Positions 25,612 to 33,889 of a DNA stretch of 64,000 nucleotides are shown in pieces (positions within the stretch are counted from its first letter, which is position 1; each line of letters opens with the position of its first letter). The notes below the pieces were generated by a model. The model was not told the DNA's origin. It ran no database searches and was given only the letters and a program-made list of their open reading frames with translations. Made by a program: the position numbers and the translations under genes. This DNA comes from Lentisalinibacter orientalis (GTDB taxonomy: Bacteria > Pseudomonadota > Gammaproteobacteria > Steroidobacterales > Woeseiaceae), in contig NZ_JAPDRJ010000002.1 in NCBI RefSeq assembly GCF_040706535.1, positions 62,001 to 126,000 on the forward strand, in the 5' to 3' direction.

Positions 25612-27468
25612 TCAGTGCGGGGCGGCACCCGTGATGGCGTGGTAGAGCATGTTCAGCCCCGGGTTGAAGCAGCCGTCGCCGTGGACGTGCTCCTTGCCGG
25701 GAACCAGTTGTTGGTGCGGTTCGTCATGCAGGGTGATGCCGAACAGTGCCGGAGAAACGCGGGACGCGGCCTGCTGCGGGCGCTCGTAGATCGTCTCGTC
25801 CTCCTTGATGGTCTCGAGCACCACCAGGTCGTCGAGCTGATCCTCCGCAACGGTCAGCGGATTGTCCGACAGGATCACGAAGTCGGCCAGTTTCCCCGGC
25901 GTGATACTGCCCTTGTGGCTCTCCTCGAAGTGCTGCCAGGCCGGCCAGATCGTCAGGGCCTTGAGGGCAGTCTCTACCGGCACCCGGTGTATCGCGCCCA
26001 GTATGTCGCCGGTCCTCGACCGGCGCGTAACCGTGGACGAGAGGATGCGCATGGAATCGGGTAATGCAACGGGCGCGTCGTGATGGCTGCCGAACATCAT
26101 GCCTCGCTCGAGCACCCAGCCGGTCGGCGAGATGTTCTCGGCGCGCTCGGGACCGAGCACCGACTCCCGGTGCCAGTCGCCCCAGTAGAAGGTGTGCATC
26201 GGAAACAGGGAGGGGAAGATGCCGAGTTCGTCCAGTTCGGCTACCTGATCCTTCCTGAGCGTCTGGCCGTGGACCAGAACGGGTCGATTGCTTACCGCCG
26301 GGTACTTCTGCCGTGCCGCGCGCACGGCGTTAATGAACTGGTCGATGGCCGCATCGCCGTTGGCATGACACAGGAGCTGCCAGCCGTTGGCGAAGGCCTT
26401 CTCCACGGCCTCGTCAACCGTCTCTTCGGTGATCGCGGCGTAGCCCCGATAGTCCGCCGGCTGGCCTTCCGGCACGACGAAATAAGGCTCGGACAGGAAG
26501 GCCGTCTTGCCCTGGGGTGATCCGTCGATGGTCAGCTTGGCGCCACCGATGCGAAACCGGTTCGTGTACTGCATGGACGGCCGGATGTCGTCCACCTCCA
26601 GGATGTCCGGGTACGTAACCAGGTCCACCATCAGACCGCCCTTGTCCGCCACGCGGCGCATGGCATCGACGGACGTCTGCATGGCGCGGCCTTCCTGCAC
26701 GGTGGTATAGCCGTAGGAGGCGGCGAGCTTCGTGCCCTCGACGACCAGCGCCTCGTTGATGGTGTCGTCGAACCGAGCGGCGAGCTTCGAGATCAGATAG
26801 AAGAACGCATATTCCTCCAGCACGCCGTTCGGCTGCTTCGATCCGGCCTCCCGGCGGAAGGCGCCACCCTCGGGGTCCTTGGTCGCGGCCGTGACACCAG
26901 CCAGCTCGAGCGCCTTCGTGTTGGCGACGCCGAGGTGCCCGGACTGGTGAATGATCAGCACCGGATACTCGGTGGACACCGCATCCAGCTCCTGCCGGGT
27001 GGGATGCCGCTGCTCGGCGAGCTGGGAGTCGTCATAGCCGAAGCCTGCGATCCAGCCGACCCGCTCGACGGCACCCTGGTTCTGATCCGTCCAGTCGGTC
27101 AGCAGCTTCTGCAGGGCCGGGATGTCGCTGCCGACACCGTCCGGCGGCGGCAGGAGATTCGCCGTAGAGGCCTGCAGCCCGATCATATACGCGTGGCCGT
27201 GGGAGTCGACGAACCCGGGCAGCATGGTTCGGCCCGCGAGATCCACCCGGCGGGTATCTTCTCCCGCCGTATCGAGAACCTCCGCCTCGCTGCCCACCGC
27301 GAGAATACGGCCGTCGCGCACGGCAACGGCCTCGGCGGCCGGCCTCGCATCGTCGACCGTGATGATCGTACCGTTGTGATAGATCGTGTCCGCGGGTTCG
27401 GCGGCAAATACGGCGAAGGACGCAAAAGCCCCGATCGCGACTGCCGTACCCTTGATCATTCGTGTCAT
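25612..27468 (-). CDS. Exported YtcJ/NfdA-type amidohydrolase
   Basis: The 618-residue protein has a signal peptide (MTRMIKGTAVAIGAFASFAVFAAEP). It then shows the metal-dependent hydrolase pattern: an opening beta-sandwich with TIYHNGTIITVDD, GFVDSHGHAY with the HxH metal ligands, HANGDAAID, HGQTL and GSHHDAPV, and a closing PGKLADFVILSDNPLTV. This is the amidohydrolase-3 (YtcJ, N-substituted formamide deformylase) group. The substrate is unknown; amides, formamides or cyclic ureas are possible. AGGAG lies before the ATG. It is preceded by a related enzyme 43 bases away on the same strand, so the two should be co-transcribed. Confidence 0.9.
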   Translation of the reverse strand: MTRMIKGTAVAIGAFASFAVFAAEPADTIYHNGTIITVDDARPAAEAVAVRDGRILAVGSEAEVLDTAGEDTRRVDLAGRTMLPGFVDSHGHAYMIGLQASTANLLPPPDGVGSDIPALQKLLTDWTDQNQGAVERVGWIAGFGYDDSQLAEQRHPTRQELDAVSTEYPVLIIHQSGHLGVANTKALELAGVTAATKDPEGGAFRREAGSKQPNGVLEEYAFFYLISKLAARFDDTINEALVVEGTKLAASYGYTTVQEGRAMQTSVDAMRRVADKGGLMVDLVTYPDILEVDDIRPSMQYTNRFRIGGAKLTIDGSPQGKTAFLSEPYFVVPEGQPADYRGYAAITEETVDEAVEKAFANGWQLLCHANGDAAIDQFINAVRAARQKYPAVSNRPVLVHGQTLRKDQVAELDELGIFPSLFPMHTFYWGDWHRESVLGPERAENISPTGWVLERGMMFGSHHDAPVALPDSMRILSSTVTRRSRTGDILGAIHRVPVETALKALTIWPAWQHFEESHKGSITPGKLADFVILSDNPLTVAEDQLDDLVVLETIKEDETIYERPQQAASRVSPALFGITLHDEPHQQLVPGKEHVHGDGCFNPGLNMLYHAITGAAPH

Positions 27469-27511
27469 GCTCGGCTCCTGGTCAATGCATCAATTTTCGG
27501 TTTGCCGTCCA

Positions 27512-29281
27512 TCATTCGGCCCTGAAGACCGTACGGCCGTCCTTGATGGTCTCGATCACGCGGATGTCCTTGATCACCATCGGATCCACGGTCATCGGAT
27601 TGCCGTCGAGGATCACCAGGTCGGCGGCTTTTCCGGGCTCGAGCGAGCCCTTGCTGCCCTGCTCGCCATACTGCTCGGCCGCCCATACCGTCATCGCCTT
27701 GAGCCCTTCCAGCGGCGTGATCCTCTGGCCGAGCCCGATCTCGTCACCGGCACGCGAGATGCGGTTGACCGCCGACCAGAGCATGAACATCTGATCGAGG
27801 GGTACGACGGGTGCATCGGTGTGGTTCGTCGGGCGCAAGCCTGCGTCGATCGCGTCGCGTAGCGGGCTGATGTAATGCGCCTGCTCCGTGCCGCGGTTTT
27901 CGATGTGCGCCTCTGCGAAATAGTAAGTGTGCAGGGCGTAGAACGATGGCCTGATCTGGTACTCGACGAAGGCGTCTATCTGGTCGCGGCGGGTGAACTG
28001 GGCGTGGATGGCCGTGACGTTGCGGTACCGGCTCGGATCGTCGGCCGCCGCGAACTCATGTGCCACGATCAGGGAGTCGATGGCCGCATCTCCATTGACG
28101 TGGAAAGTCACTGGTACACCGAGTTCATAGACCTTCTTCAGGCCCCGGTTTATGGCCTCCTGCGGCGCGAACAGCTCCCCTTTCCAGCTGTCCTCGCCGC
28201 TCGGGCCACCCGTCAGGTAAGGCGTCGTGAATGCCGCGGTGCGGCCTTGCGGAGAGCCGTCGATGGTGATCTTGACGCCGCCGATCTTCAATCGATTCCG
28301 GTATTCACCCCACTGCTCGATCGGGAACTCCGCGAGCGTCTTGTCCACGTCGGTGATGAACGGGAACACGACGACATCGATGCTGTGGGCGCCGGCATCC
28401 GCCGCGCGCCTGATCGCCTCGAGCTGATGCAGGTGCGTGGCGCCTTCCTGAGCCGTGGTGATACCGGCGGCGGCGTACATGCGGTGCGCAGCTCTGGTGC
28501 CCGCGATCTCCTCGTCCGGCGTCAGCGGCGGTGTCTGCTCGAAAACCGGGAGGAAGGCGGTTTCCATGATCAGCCCCCAGGGTTCGCTCGTCCCCGGTTT
28601 GCGGACGATCACGCCGCCCGGCGGCGTTTCGGTGTCGGCTTCGATGCCGTACTGCTCGAGCGCGAGACTGTTCAGCACGGCGCCGTGCATGGAGATGTGA
28701 TCGACGCGAACCGGGTTGTCCGGAAAGGCGGCATCCAGGTCGTCACGGTTGAGCAGGCGTCCGTCCGGCATGACCGTGTCGTCGTATCCGTACGCCATGA
28801 TCATCTGCCCCGCCGGGATCTCACGCTCCCGGGCGAAACGCTCGAGCGCGGCGACGATGCTATCGACGTCCGCGCCCGGCCCTGCCGGCGGCGGATACAG
28901 ATTGACCTGATCGGCCAGGAGCAGCGCATTGAAGTAGTGGCTGTGGCTGTCGATGAAGCCGGGCGACACGGTGCGACCCTGCAGGTGGACCACTGTCGTC
29001 GCATCGGTACGGTGCGTGAATACCGCATCTTCAGTGCCTGCGGCGAGAATACGTCCGCCTGCCACCGCCAGGGCTTCGGCGATCGTGTCGTCGTCATCCA
29101 GTGTCAGGATGTCGCCGCCGTGATAGATCACCTCGGCGGCTGCAACCGCCGCCTCACCGGTGGCAGCTTCCTGCGTTTGACCGCAGGCCGTGAGGCCTGC
29201 CGTACCGATTGTTGCAACCAGCGCAATTAGTGCGGGCCTCAGCAATTCAGGCACATCGGAAATGCTCATCACTCTCTTCAT
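27512..29281 (-). CDS. Lipoprotein amidohydrolase, second of a tandem pair
   Basis: The protein of about 589 residues is related to the downstream enzyme but is a predicted lipoprotein, with a lipobox GLTAC|G after the hydrophobic stretch. Motifs include PGFIDSHSHYF (HxH), HVNGDAAIDSL, HAQFTRRDQ and NHTDAPV, and the closing PGKAADLVILDGNPMTV. It should therefore sit on the periplasmic side of a membrane, unlike the soluble partner. ATG at 29281 and ATG at 29266 (with GAGAG upstream) are both possible starts. An upstream TTG is less likely. Its substrate is unknown. It lies just downstream of the beta-barrel gene, 10 bases away, which suggests one operon. Confidence 0.89.
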   Translation of the reverse strand: MKRVMSISDVPELLRPALIALVATIGTAGLTACGQTQEAATGEAAVAAAEVIYHGGDILTLDDDDTIAEALAVAGGRILAAGTEDAVFTHRTDATTVVHLQGRTVSPGFIDSHSHYFNALLLADQVNLYPPPAGPGADVDSIVAALERFAREREIPAGQMIMAYGYDDTVMPDGRLLNRDDLDAAFPDNPVRVDHISMHGAVLNSLALEQYGIEADTETPPGGVIVRKPGTSEPWGLIMETAFLPVFEQTPPLTPDEEIAGTRAAHRMYAAAGITTAQEGATHLHQLEAIRRAADAGAHSIDVVVFPFITDVDKTLAEFPIEQWGEYRNRLKIGGVKITIDGSPQGRTAAFTTPYLTGGPSGEDSWKGELFAPQEAINRGLKKVYELGVPVTFHVNGDAAIDSLIVAHEFAAADDPSRYRNVTAIHAQFTRRDQIDAFVEYQIRPSFYALHTYYFAEAHIENRGTEQAHYISPLRDAIDAGLRPTNHTDAPVVPLDQMFMLWSAVNRISRAGDEIGLGQRITPLEGLKAMTVWAAEQYGEQGSKGSLEPGKAADLVILDGNPMTVDPMVIKDIRVIETIKDGRTVFRAE

Positions 29282-29291
29282 CTGCAAGGAA

Positions 29292-30098
29292 TCACTTCGG
29301 GAATAACAGCGTGAACACGATCCGCGCGCCCCAGCCGTCCGGGCCGGTCTCGGGGCTGTCCACGTAGTACCGTATGCCGCCGCCGATGCTCACGAGTTGA
29401 TCGCCGATCTTCGTCACCTTCGACGCGACGCCGATGATCGGGAGGGTCCACTGTTCGCCCTCCCAGTCGTAGGTGCTCTCGGTCTGCAGCGTGAAGGTCC
29501 AGGCGTTGGGCGTAGTGTAGGAGACGAACGGTTGCAGGAAGGTGGCATTGATGTCACTGCGATCGTCATCGCCAGCGAACGAGACGAGATGATTGACGAG
29601 CCCCCCGTACGTCCACGGACCCTGTTGACGCAGCGCCACCGCCGTCGGGCCGATGGCCCACTTGTCCGCGCCGAGCAGTTCGTCCGTCGCCGTCGGCAGC
29701 AGAAGAGCCGGACCGACGCCCCAGATCCAGCCGCCGGCGGTCGGCTCGACGGGCGAGAAGAAGGCACTCTGTACGATGTCGCCCAGTCCGCTCTGCCCGC
29801 CTGCGCCGGGGAAGATGTCGTCCTGGTCGATCAGCGGCACGATGGTGCGCGAGATGAGGTTCCAGTCCTCGTTCAGCGACACCGGGATCACAGGCTGCAC
29901 GTTGAGAAATGAGCGTGTGCCATCATCGAGCGAACCTATGTTCTGGTCGTAGTTCCACTGGAAGGGCACGCTGATCAGTGCGGCCACCGGGTTCGCCAGC
30001 TGCTTGGCGAGTTCCTCCTCGCTTTGCTGGGCTTCAGCCGTCGTTGCCAGGGCGAGAGCGGTTGCCATCGTCGCGATTAGTAAGAGACAGCGATCCAT
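29292..30098 (-). CDS. Outer-membrane beta-barrel-like protein ('transporter'/neuromedin-U-type)
   Basis: The 268-residue protein has a signal peptide (MDRCLLLIATMATALALATTAEAQ). Alternating hydrophobic strands follow and the C-terminus is IVFTLLFPK. The opening ELAKQLANPVAALISVPFQWNYDQNIG is typical of bacterial proteins often labelled 'transporter' or, wrongly, 'neuromedin U'. These are thought to be outer-membrane barrels with some relation to aromatic-compound channels. It is the first gene of a minus-strand set with two exported amidohydrolases, so it might bring their substrate in. The starts of this gene and of the Crp/Fnr gene are divergent, about 140 bases apart. Confidence 0.8.
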   Translation of the reverse strand: MDRCLLLIATMATALALATTAEAQQSEEELAKQLANPVAALISVPFQWNYDQNIGSLDDGTRSFLNVQPVIPVSLNEDWNLISRTIVPLIDQDDIFPGAGGQSGLGDIVQSAFFSPVEPTAGGWIWGVGPALLLPTATDELLGADKWAIGPTAVALRQQGPWTYGGLVNHLVSFAGDDDRSDINATFLQPFVSYTTPNAWTFTLQTESTYDWEGEQWTLPIIGVASKVTKIGDQLVSIGGGIRYYVDSPETGPDGWGARIVFTLLFPK

Positions 30099-30235
30099 GA
30101 GATTCCTTTTCTTTGTGGCTGTTATTGATGGCGCAGAGGATGCGACGAGGCGCCGCCTCCCGGCGTCTGGTCATTTGGCCGACGGCCAACTATCATCAGG
30201 CCGGTCAGCACAATGACGGCTATGGACAATTGCGG

Positions 30236-30961
30236 ATGGACCCGGGGGAGGAGATCGATTCCATCGACGCGGCCCGGGAGATCCTGCGCCGCCGAGGCTG
30301 GCTCAAGGATATGCCACCCGTGCTTCGGGAGAAACTGCTCGTCCGCTGCCGGCTACTGCCGCCGTTCGAGCGCGGGCAGTACCTGCTTCGCTTCGGCGAC
30401 AAGCCGGATGGCATCTATGGGATTGTTTCGGGTGGTTTCTCTTTTCAGATAGCACCGCATGAACAGGGCCCGCAGACCGTGCACCTGTATCGGTCGGGAG
30501 CCTGGGTCGGCGAGCTCGCTTATATCCTGGACACGACGCGCGCGACGTGGATCATGGCGACCCGTCGGGGCTGCGCGGTCTGTTTGCCCAGGTCGGACTT
30601 GCAGGCACTGACGGCAGCGGAACCGGAACTCTGGCGCTGGATCGCGCTGTGTCTCGCCCACAACACCCGGATCGCAATATCCGCCATCGACGACATGACC
30701 ATCCGCTCGCCCCGACGCAGGCTGGCCGCCATCTTGCTTCGCCTGGCAGGTCTGCGCCCTGATCCGGAACAGGAGCACGCATCGAGTCTCGAACTCGACC
30801 TGACGCAAGCCGATCTCGCTTCGCTGTCGAACATGTCCCGCACGGTCGTCGGCGAGAACCTGGGGCAGCTCGAAGATCACGGTTTCCTCGAGTGCGGCTA
30901 CGGGGTGATCAGGCTGATCGACCCGGCGGGGCTCAGCGCATGGCTGCGGGATATGACCTGA
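30236..30961 (+). CDS. Crp/Fnr-family transcription regulator
   Basis: The protein of about 241 residues has a cyclic-nucleotide-binding-type beta-barrel (about residues 30-130, with DKPDGIYGIVSGGFSF and SGAWVGELAYI). A long dimer helix follows. The C-terminal helix-turn-helix LTQADLASLSNMSRTVVGENLGQLEDHGFLE lies at about 185-215. No FNR-type cysteine cluster is present, so it is not an oxygen sensor of that kind. The barrel lacks a clear cAMP-binding RS pair. The start is uncertain: ATG 30236 has a weak site and the frame is open to 30113. It is divergent from the barrel-amidohydrolase operon, which it may control. Confidence 0.86.
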   Translation: MDPGEEIDSIDAAREILRRRGWLKDMPPVLREKLLVRCRLLPPFERGQYLLRFGDKPDGIYGIVSGGFSFQIAPHEQGPQTVHLYRSGAWVGELAYILDTTRATWIMATRRGCAVCLPRSDLQALTAAEPELWRWIALCLAHNTRIAISAIDDMTIRSPRRRLAAILLRLAGLRPDPEQEHASSLELDLTQADLASLSNMSRTVVGENLGQLEDHGFLECGYGVIRLIDPAGLSAWLRDMT

Positions 30962-31054
30962 AGCGGGCGGGTGAGCGGGTCGCTTGGCGCTCGACGGAAC
31001 CTCGAATCCTTGCAACCAATCGCGTCGGAGTGAAGAAATCGCCGAAGGATTTTC

Positions 31055-32668
31055 GTGTGGGCGGACTCTAACGTAATAAGTCGCTCCATCGAGCTTCAGG
31101 GGATCTCCGTCATTACGATAAAAGGATCAGATCAACCGGCCGCAAGTAACGCACTGGCGGCCGGTAACAACCCGGACGAAACACAGTATTTCGAGACCCT
31201 GATCATCGGCACCGGGTTTTCCGGGTTGCTGGCGGCGATCCGTTTACAGAAAAAGGGTTTCACCGATTTTGTCCTGCTGGAACGAAGCGCCGAGTTGGGT
31301 GGAACCTGGCAGGTGAACTCCTATCCAGGGGCGGAGGTGGATATTCCAACGTCCCTCTATTCGATTTCTTTTATTCCCTACCCGTTCAACAAAACCTTTG
31401 CGCCGCAAAGTGAGTTACTTGCATACACGCGGCATATCATCGATACGTTCGGACTGGCAAAAAAAGCCAGAACACAGCAGGCGGTTACAACGCTTCGCTA
31501 TGACGAGAACGCCTGCCTGTGGCATGCAGAGACCGGATCAGGCGAAAGCTTCAGCGCTCGCTTTGTCATCGACACCAGCGGTGTGCTGGCGAACCCGCAT
31601 ATCCCCCGTATTCCGGGTGCGGGGAGCTTTGACGGCCCCATGTTTCATGCCGGGAACTGGGATCATGCGGTCTCTTATGCCCAGAAGCGCATCGGCATCA
31701 TCGGTTCCGGATGTTCGGCGGCGCAGATCGTTCCTGCCATTGCCGACAAGGTTTCCCGATTAACCCTGTTCATGGGCAAGGCGCAGTGGATACTTCCGCG
31801 TTCGGACCGGCATTACACTGCCGCAGGGCGATACATTCGAACGCTGCCGGGCATCCGGCACCTGATCCGCGGGTTCGTTTTTATTCTGTATGACGTCAGG
31901 TTCATCGCCTTTCGGCGCTATCCGGGAACCATGAGCATCAGTCGGCTCATGAAAGCTTATTACCGGAGAAGGCTGAGGCGGCATCTCGAAAAACACATTC
32001 GGGACGACGATTTGCGTCGGCACATGATGCCCGATTACGAATTGGGCTGCAGGCGGGTCATTCCGACCAATGACTATCTGCCCGCCCTGGCCCGTGAGAA
32101 TGTCGATGTCAATATCAGCGGCATCGAGTGCATCACGCCCACAGGCATTCGAACAAGGGACGGCCGGGAAATAGGCCTGGATGTCATCGTTTTCGCCACG
32201 GGATATTACGCTTATTCCGACATGAAGCGGGCGCTGACCTTCCAGGTCTATGGCCGGGGCGGCCGCCACCTCAACAGCGAGTGGGAAAAGGAGGCGGTCT
32301 CATACAAGGGCATCACCGTTTCCGGTTACCCCAACTATTTCAAGGTGAACGGTCCGAACACCGGTACCGGTCACAGCTCACAAATGTCCTACATGGAGGC
32401 TGCGACGGGCTATATCGTGCAGGCCATTAGTGCTGTGAAACGCAATCCGGATATCAAGGCGATCGATGCCAGGCGCGATCTTCAGGATGCCTACGTTGCC
32501 AGGATGAGAGCAAAGATGCAGAAGACAGTCTGGCAGAACGCCACATGCACCGCTTTCTACCGAAAAAACATGACCGGGGAGGTCACCAGTCTTTCACCGG
32601 AATCATTGACCGGTTTTATCCTCTCGCGCAGTTGGTTCCGGTTGGGCGATTATCGGCTGATAAGCTGA
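31055..32668 (+). CDS. Flavin-dependent Baeyer-Villiger-type monooxygenase
   Basis: The 537-residue protein has two dinucleotide-binding motifs, GTGFSG (FAD, about residues 52-57) and GSGCSA (NADPH). The Baeyer-Villiger signature FxGxxxHxxxWD is present exactly as F192 D G P M F H198 A G N W202 D. Such enzymes insert oxygen next to a ketone or oxidise sulfur and nitrogen centres with NADPH and O2. The GTG start has a GAAGGA site. Base composition is clearly more AT-rich than in neighbouring genes, and codon choice is different (many AAA, ATT and TTT), which suggests recent transfer. No obvious partner gene (esterase, alcohol dehydrogenase) is adjacent. Confidence 0.9.
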   Translation: MWADSNVISRSIELQGISVITIKGSDQPAASNALAAGNNPDETQYFETLIIGTGFSGLLAAIRLQKKGFTDFVLLERSAELGGTWQVNSYPGAEVDIPTSLYSISFIPYPFNKTFAPQSELLAYTRHIIDTFGLAKKARTQQAVTTLRYDENACLWHAETGSGESFSARFVIDTSGVLANPHIPRIPGAGSFDGPMFHAGNWDHAVSYAQKRIGIIGSGCSAAQIVPAIADKVSRLTLFMGKAQWILPRSDRHYTAAGRYIRTLPGIRHLIRGFVFILYDVRFIAFRRYPGTMSISRLMKAYYRRRLRRHLEKHIRDDDLRRHMMPDYELGCRRVIPTNDYLPALARENVDVNISGIECITPTGIRTRDGREIGLDVIVFATGYYAYSDMKRALTFQVYGRGGRHLNSEWEKEAVSYKGITVSGYPNYFKVNGPNTGTGHSSQMSYMEAATGYIVQAISAVKRNPDIKAIDARRDLQDAYVARMRAKMQKTVWQNATCTAFYRKNMTGEVTSLSPESLTGFILSRSWFRLGDYRLIS

Positions 32669-32822
32669 ATTGCCGCGCACGCGCGGCGAGCGGAAATCTC
32701 GCCGCCGCCTTCTACCGCTTCCAACTCTGATTACTGCGAGGCAGGCCGGACCAAGCAGCGGCGGCCATCGACGCCCTGACGCCCCAGCCGAAGAAATTGC
32801 AGGCGGGTGCCCTGATGCGCTG

Positions 32823-33602
32823 CTAGCCCTTCAGCTGCAACATGTAGAAATGCGCACCCTGGTCGTCCTGCACGACGGTCAGGCGTCCGACCGGGGTCTC
32901 GAACGGATCGGCGTGCACGGTGCCGCCGAGTTTCCTGACCTTCGCCACCCGGGCATCGACGTCGTCTACCGCGAAGTAGACGCTCCAGTGTGAAGGCATG
33001 TCGCCCCACTGCTCGTTCATCTGCAGGAAGCCGCCGTTGGTCCGGTCGCCGTTGCAGATCAGGTAGTAGGTGGTCGGCGCATCGTCATTGAGCGTGTAAT
33101 CCCAGCCGAATACGCCATGGTAGAACTCCCGGGCGCCGTCGATGTCGCGGACGGCGAGTTCGTTCCAGCAGAACGCGCCGGGCTCATTGCACTTGGCGGC
33201 ACCCCTGTGCTCCAGGGGCTGCCAGAGGCTGAGCGCGGCGCCCTCCCGATCCGTGACGACAGCCATGTGGCCGGCATCGAATACCTGCGTCGGCGGCATG
33301 GCGACCTTGCCGCCATGCGCCTTGACGCGGCCCACCGTGTCGCCCAGATCGGCGACCGTGACATAGCTCGACCACACGCCGGGCACGCCCTGCTGCTGCA
33401 TCTCGTCGGGCATCTGGTCGAGACCGGCGACCTCGTCGCCGTCATGCGTGAACATGACGTAGGGCGGGCCACCCTGTGTGTCCTGCTCCTCGGCGGTCCA
33501 GTCGAACAATGCGCCGTAGAAGCGTCTGGCCGTCGCGACGTCCTTCGCCATCAGGTCCACCCAGCTGAAGGTGCCGGGTGAGTAGGAATCGAAGCGTGTC
33601 AT
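32823..33602 (-). CDS. Two-domain VOC (glyoxalase/bleomycin resistance-like) protein
   Basis: The 259-residue protein has two vicinal-oxygen-chelate domains. The first starts SWVDLMAKDVATARRFYGALFDW (about residues 12-34) and the second CWNELAVRDIDGAREFYHGVFGWD (about 140-163). Each ends in a strand such as GAHFYMLQLKG. It resembles small VOC proteins often called glyoxalase or lactoylglutathione lyase-like, whose substrates are mostly unknown. The ATG at 33602 has a GGGGAGAGG site; an upstream ATG at 33617 is less likely. A decayed relative lies at 19.9-20.2 kb. It is convergent with the monooxygenase; the 154-base gap between them shows nothing recognisable. Confidence 0.9.
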   Translation of the reverse strand: MTRFDSYSPGTFSWVDLMAKDVATARRFYGALFDWTAEEQDTQGGPPYVMFTHDGDEVAGLDQMPDEMQQQGVPGVWSSYVTVADLGDTVGRVKAHGGKVAMPPTQVFDAGHMAVVTDREGAALSLWQPLEHRGAAKCNEPGAFCWNELAVRDIDGAREFYHGVFGWDYTLNDDAPTTYYLICNGDRTNGGFLQMNEQWGDMPSHWSVYFAVDDVDARVAKVRKLGGTVHADPFETPVGRLTVVQDDQGAHFYMLQLKG

Positions 33603-33697
33603 AGCCTCTCCCCCCAAGTCGTCATTCTTGTGGTTCCCCGATCAGTTTGCCTGCGAGCGAGCTACAGCGCCAGGCAAACCGGTCTGGATCTTACACC

Positions 33698-33748
33698 GTA
33701 GGAGCGGCTTTAGCCGCGATTCGCATCGGGCCTGAAGGCCCTCCTGCA
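33698..33748. repeat. Pair of REP-type units
   Basis: A GTAGGAG-GCGGC-TTTA-GCCGC unit (33698-33719) is followed by a TCGGGCC-TGAA-GGCCC unit ending CCTCCTGCA (33726-33748). They lie in the 287-base gap between the VOC gene and the RND permease gene. The rest of the gap shows no clear promoter or gene to my eye. Confidence 0.85.
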
Positions 33749-33889
33749 TTCAAAAAAACAATGACTTGAAGCGATTCTTAAGCGGGATTTCGGGAGCTTT
33801 CCGGATATTTCGGTCCGGCTTCAGGACCGTTCGCGCGGCGATGCGGATGATGAGCTGCACATTCATCACGCCCACGCGGGAATTGCGCC

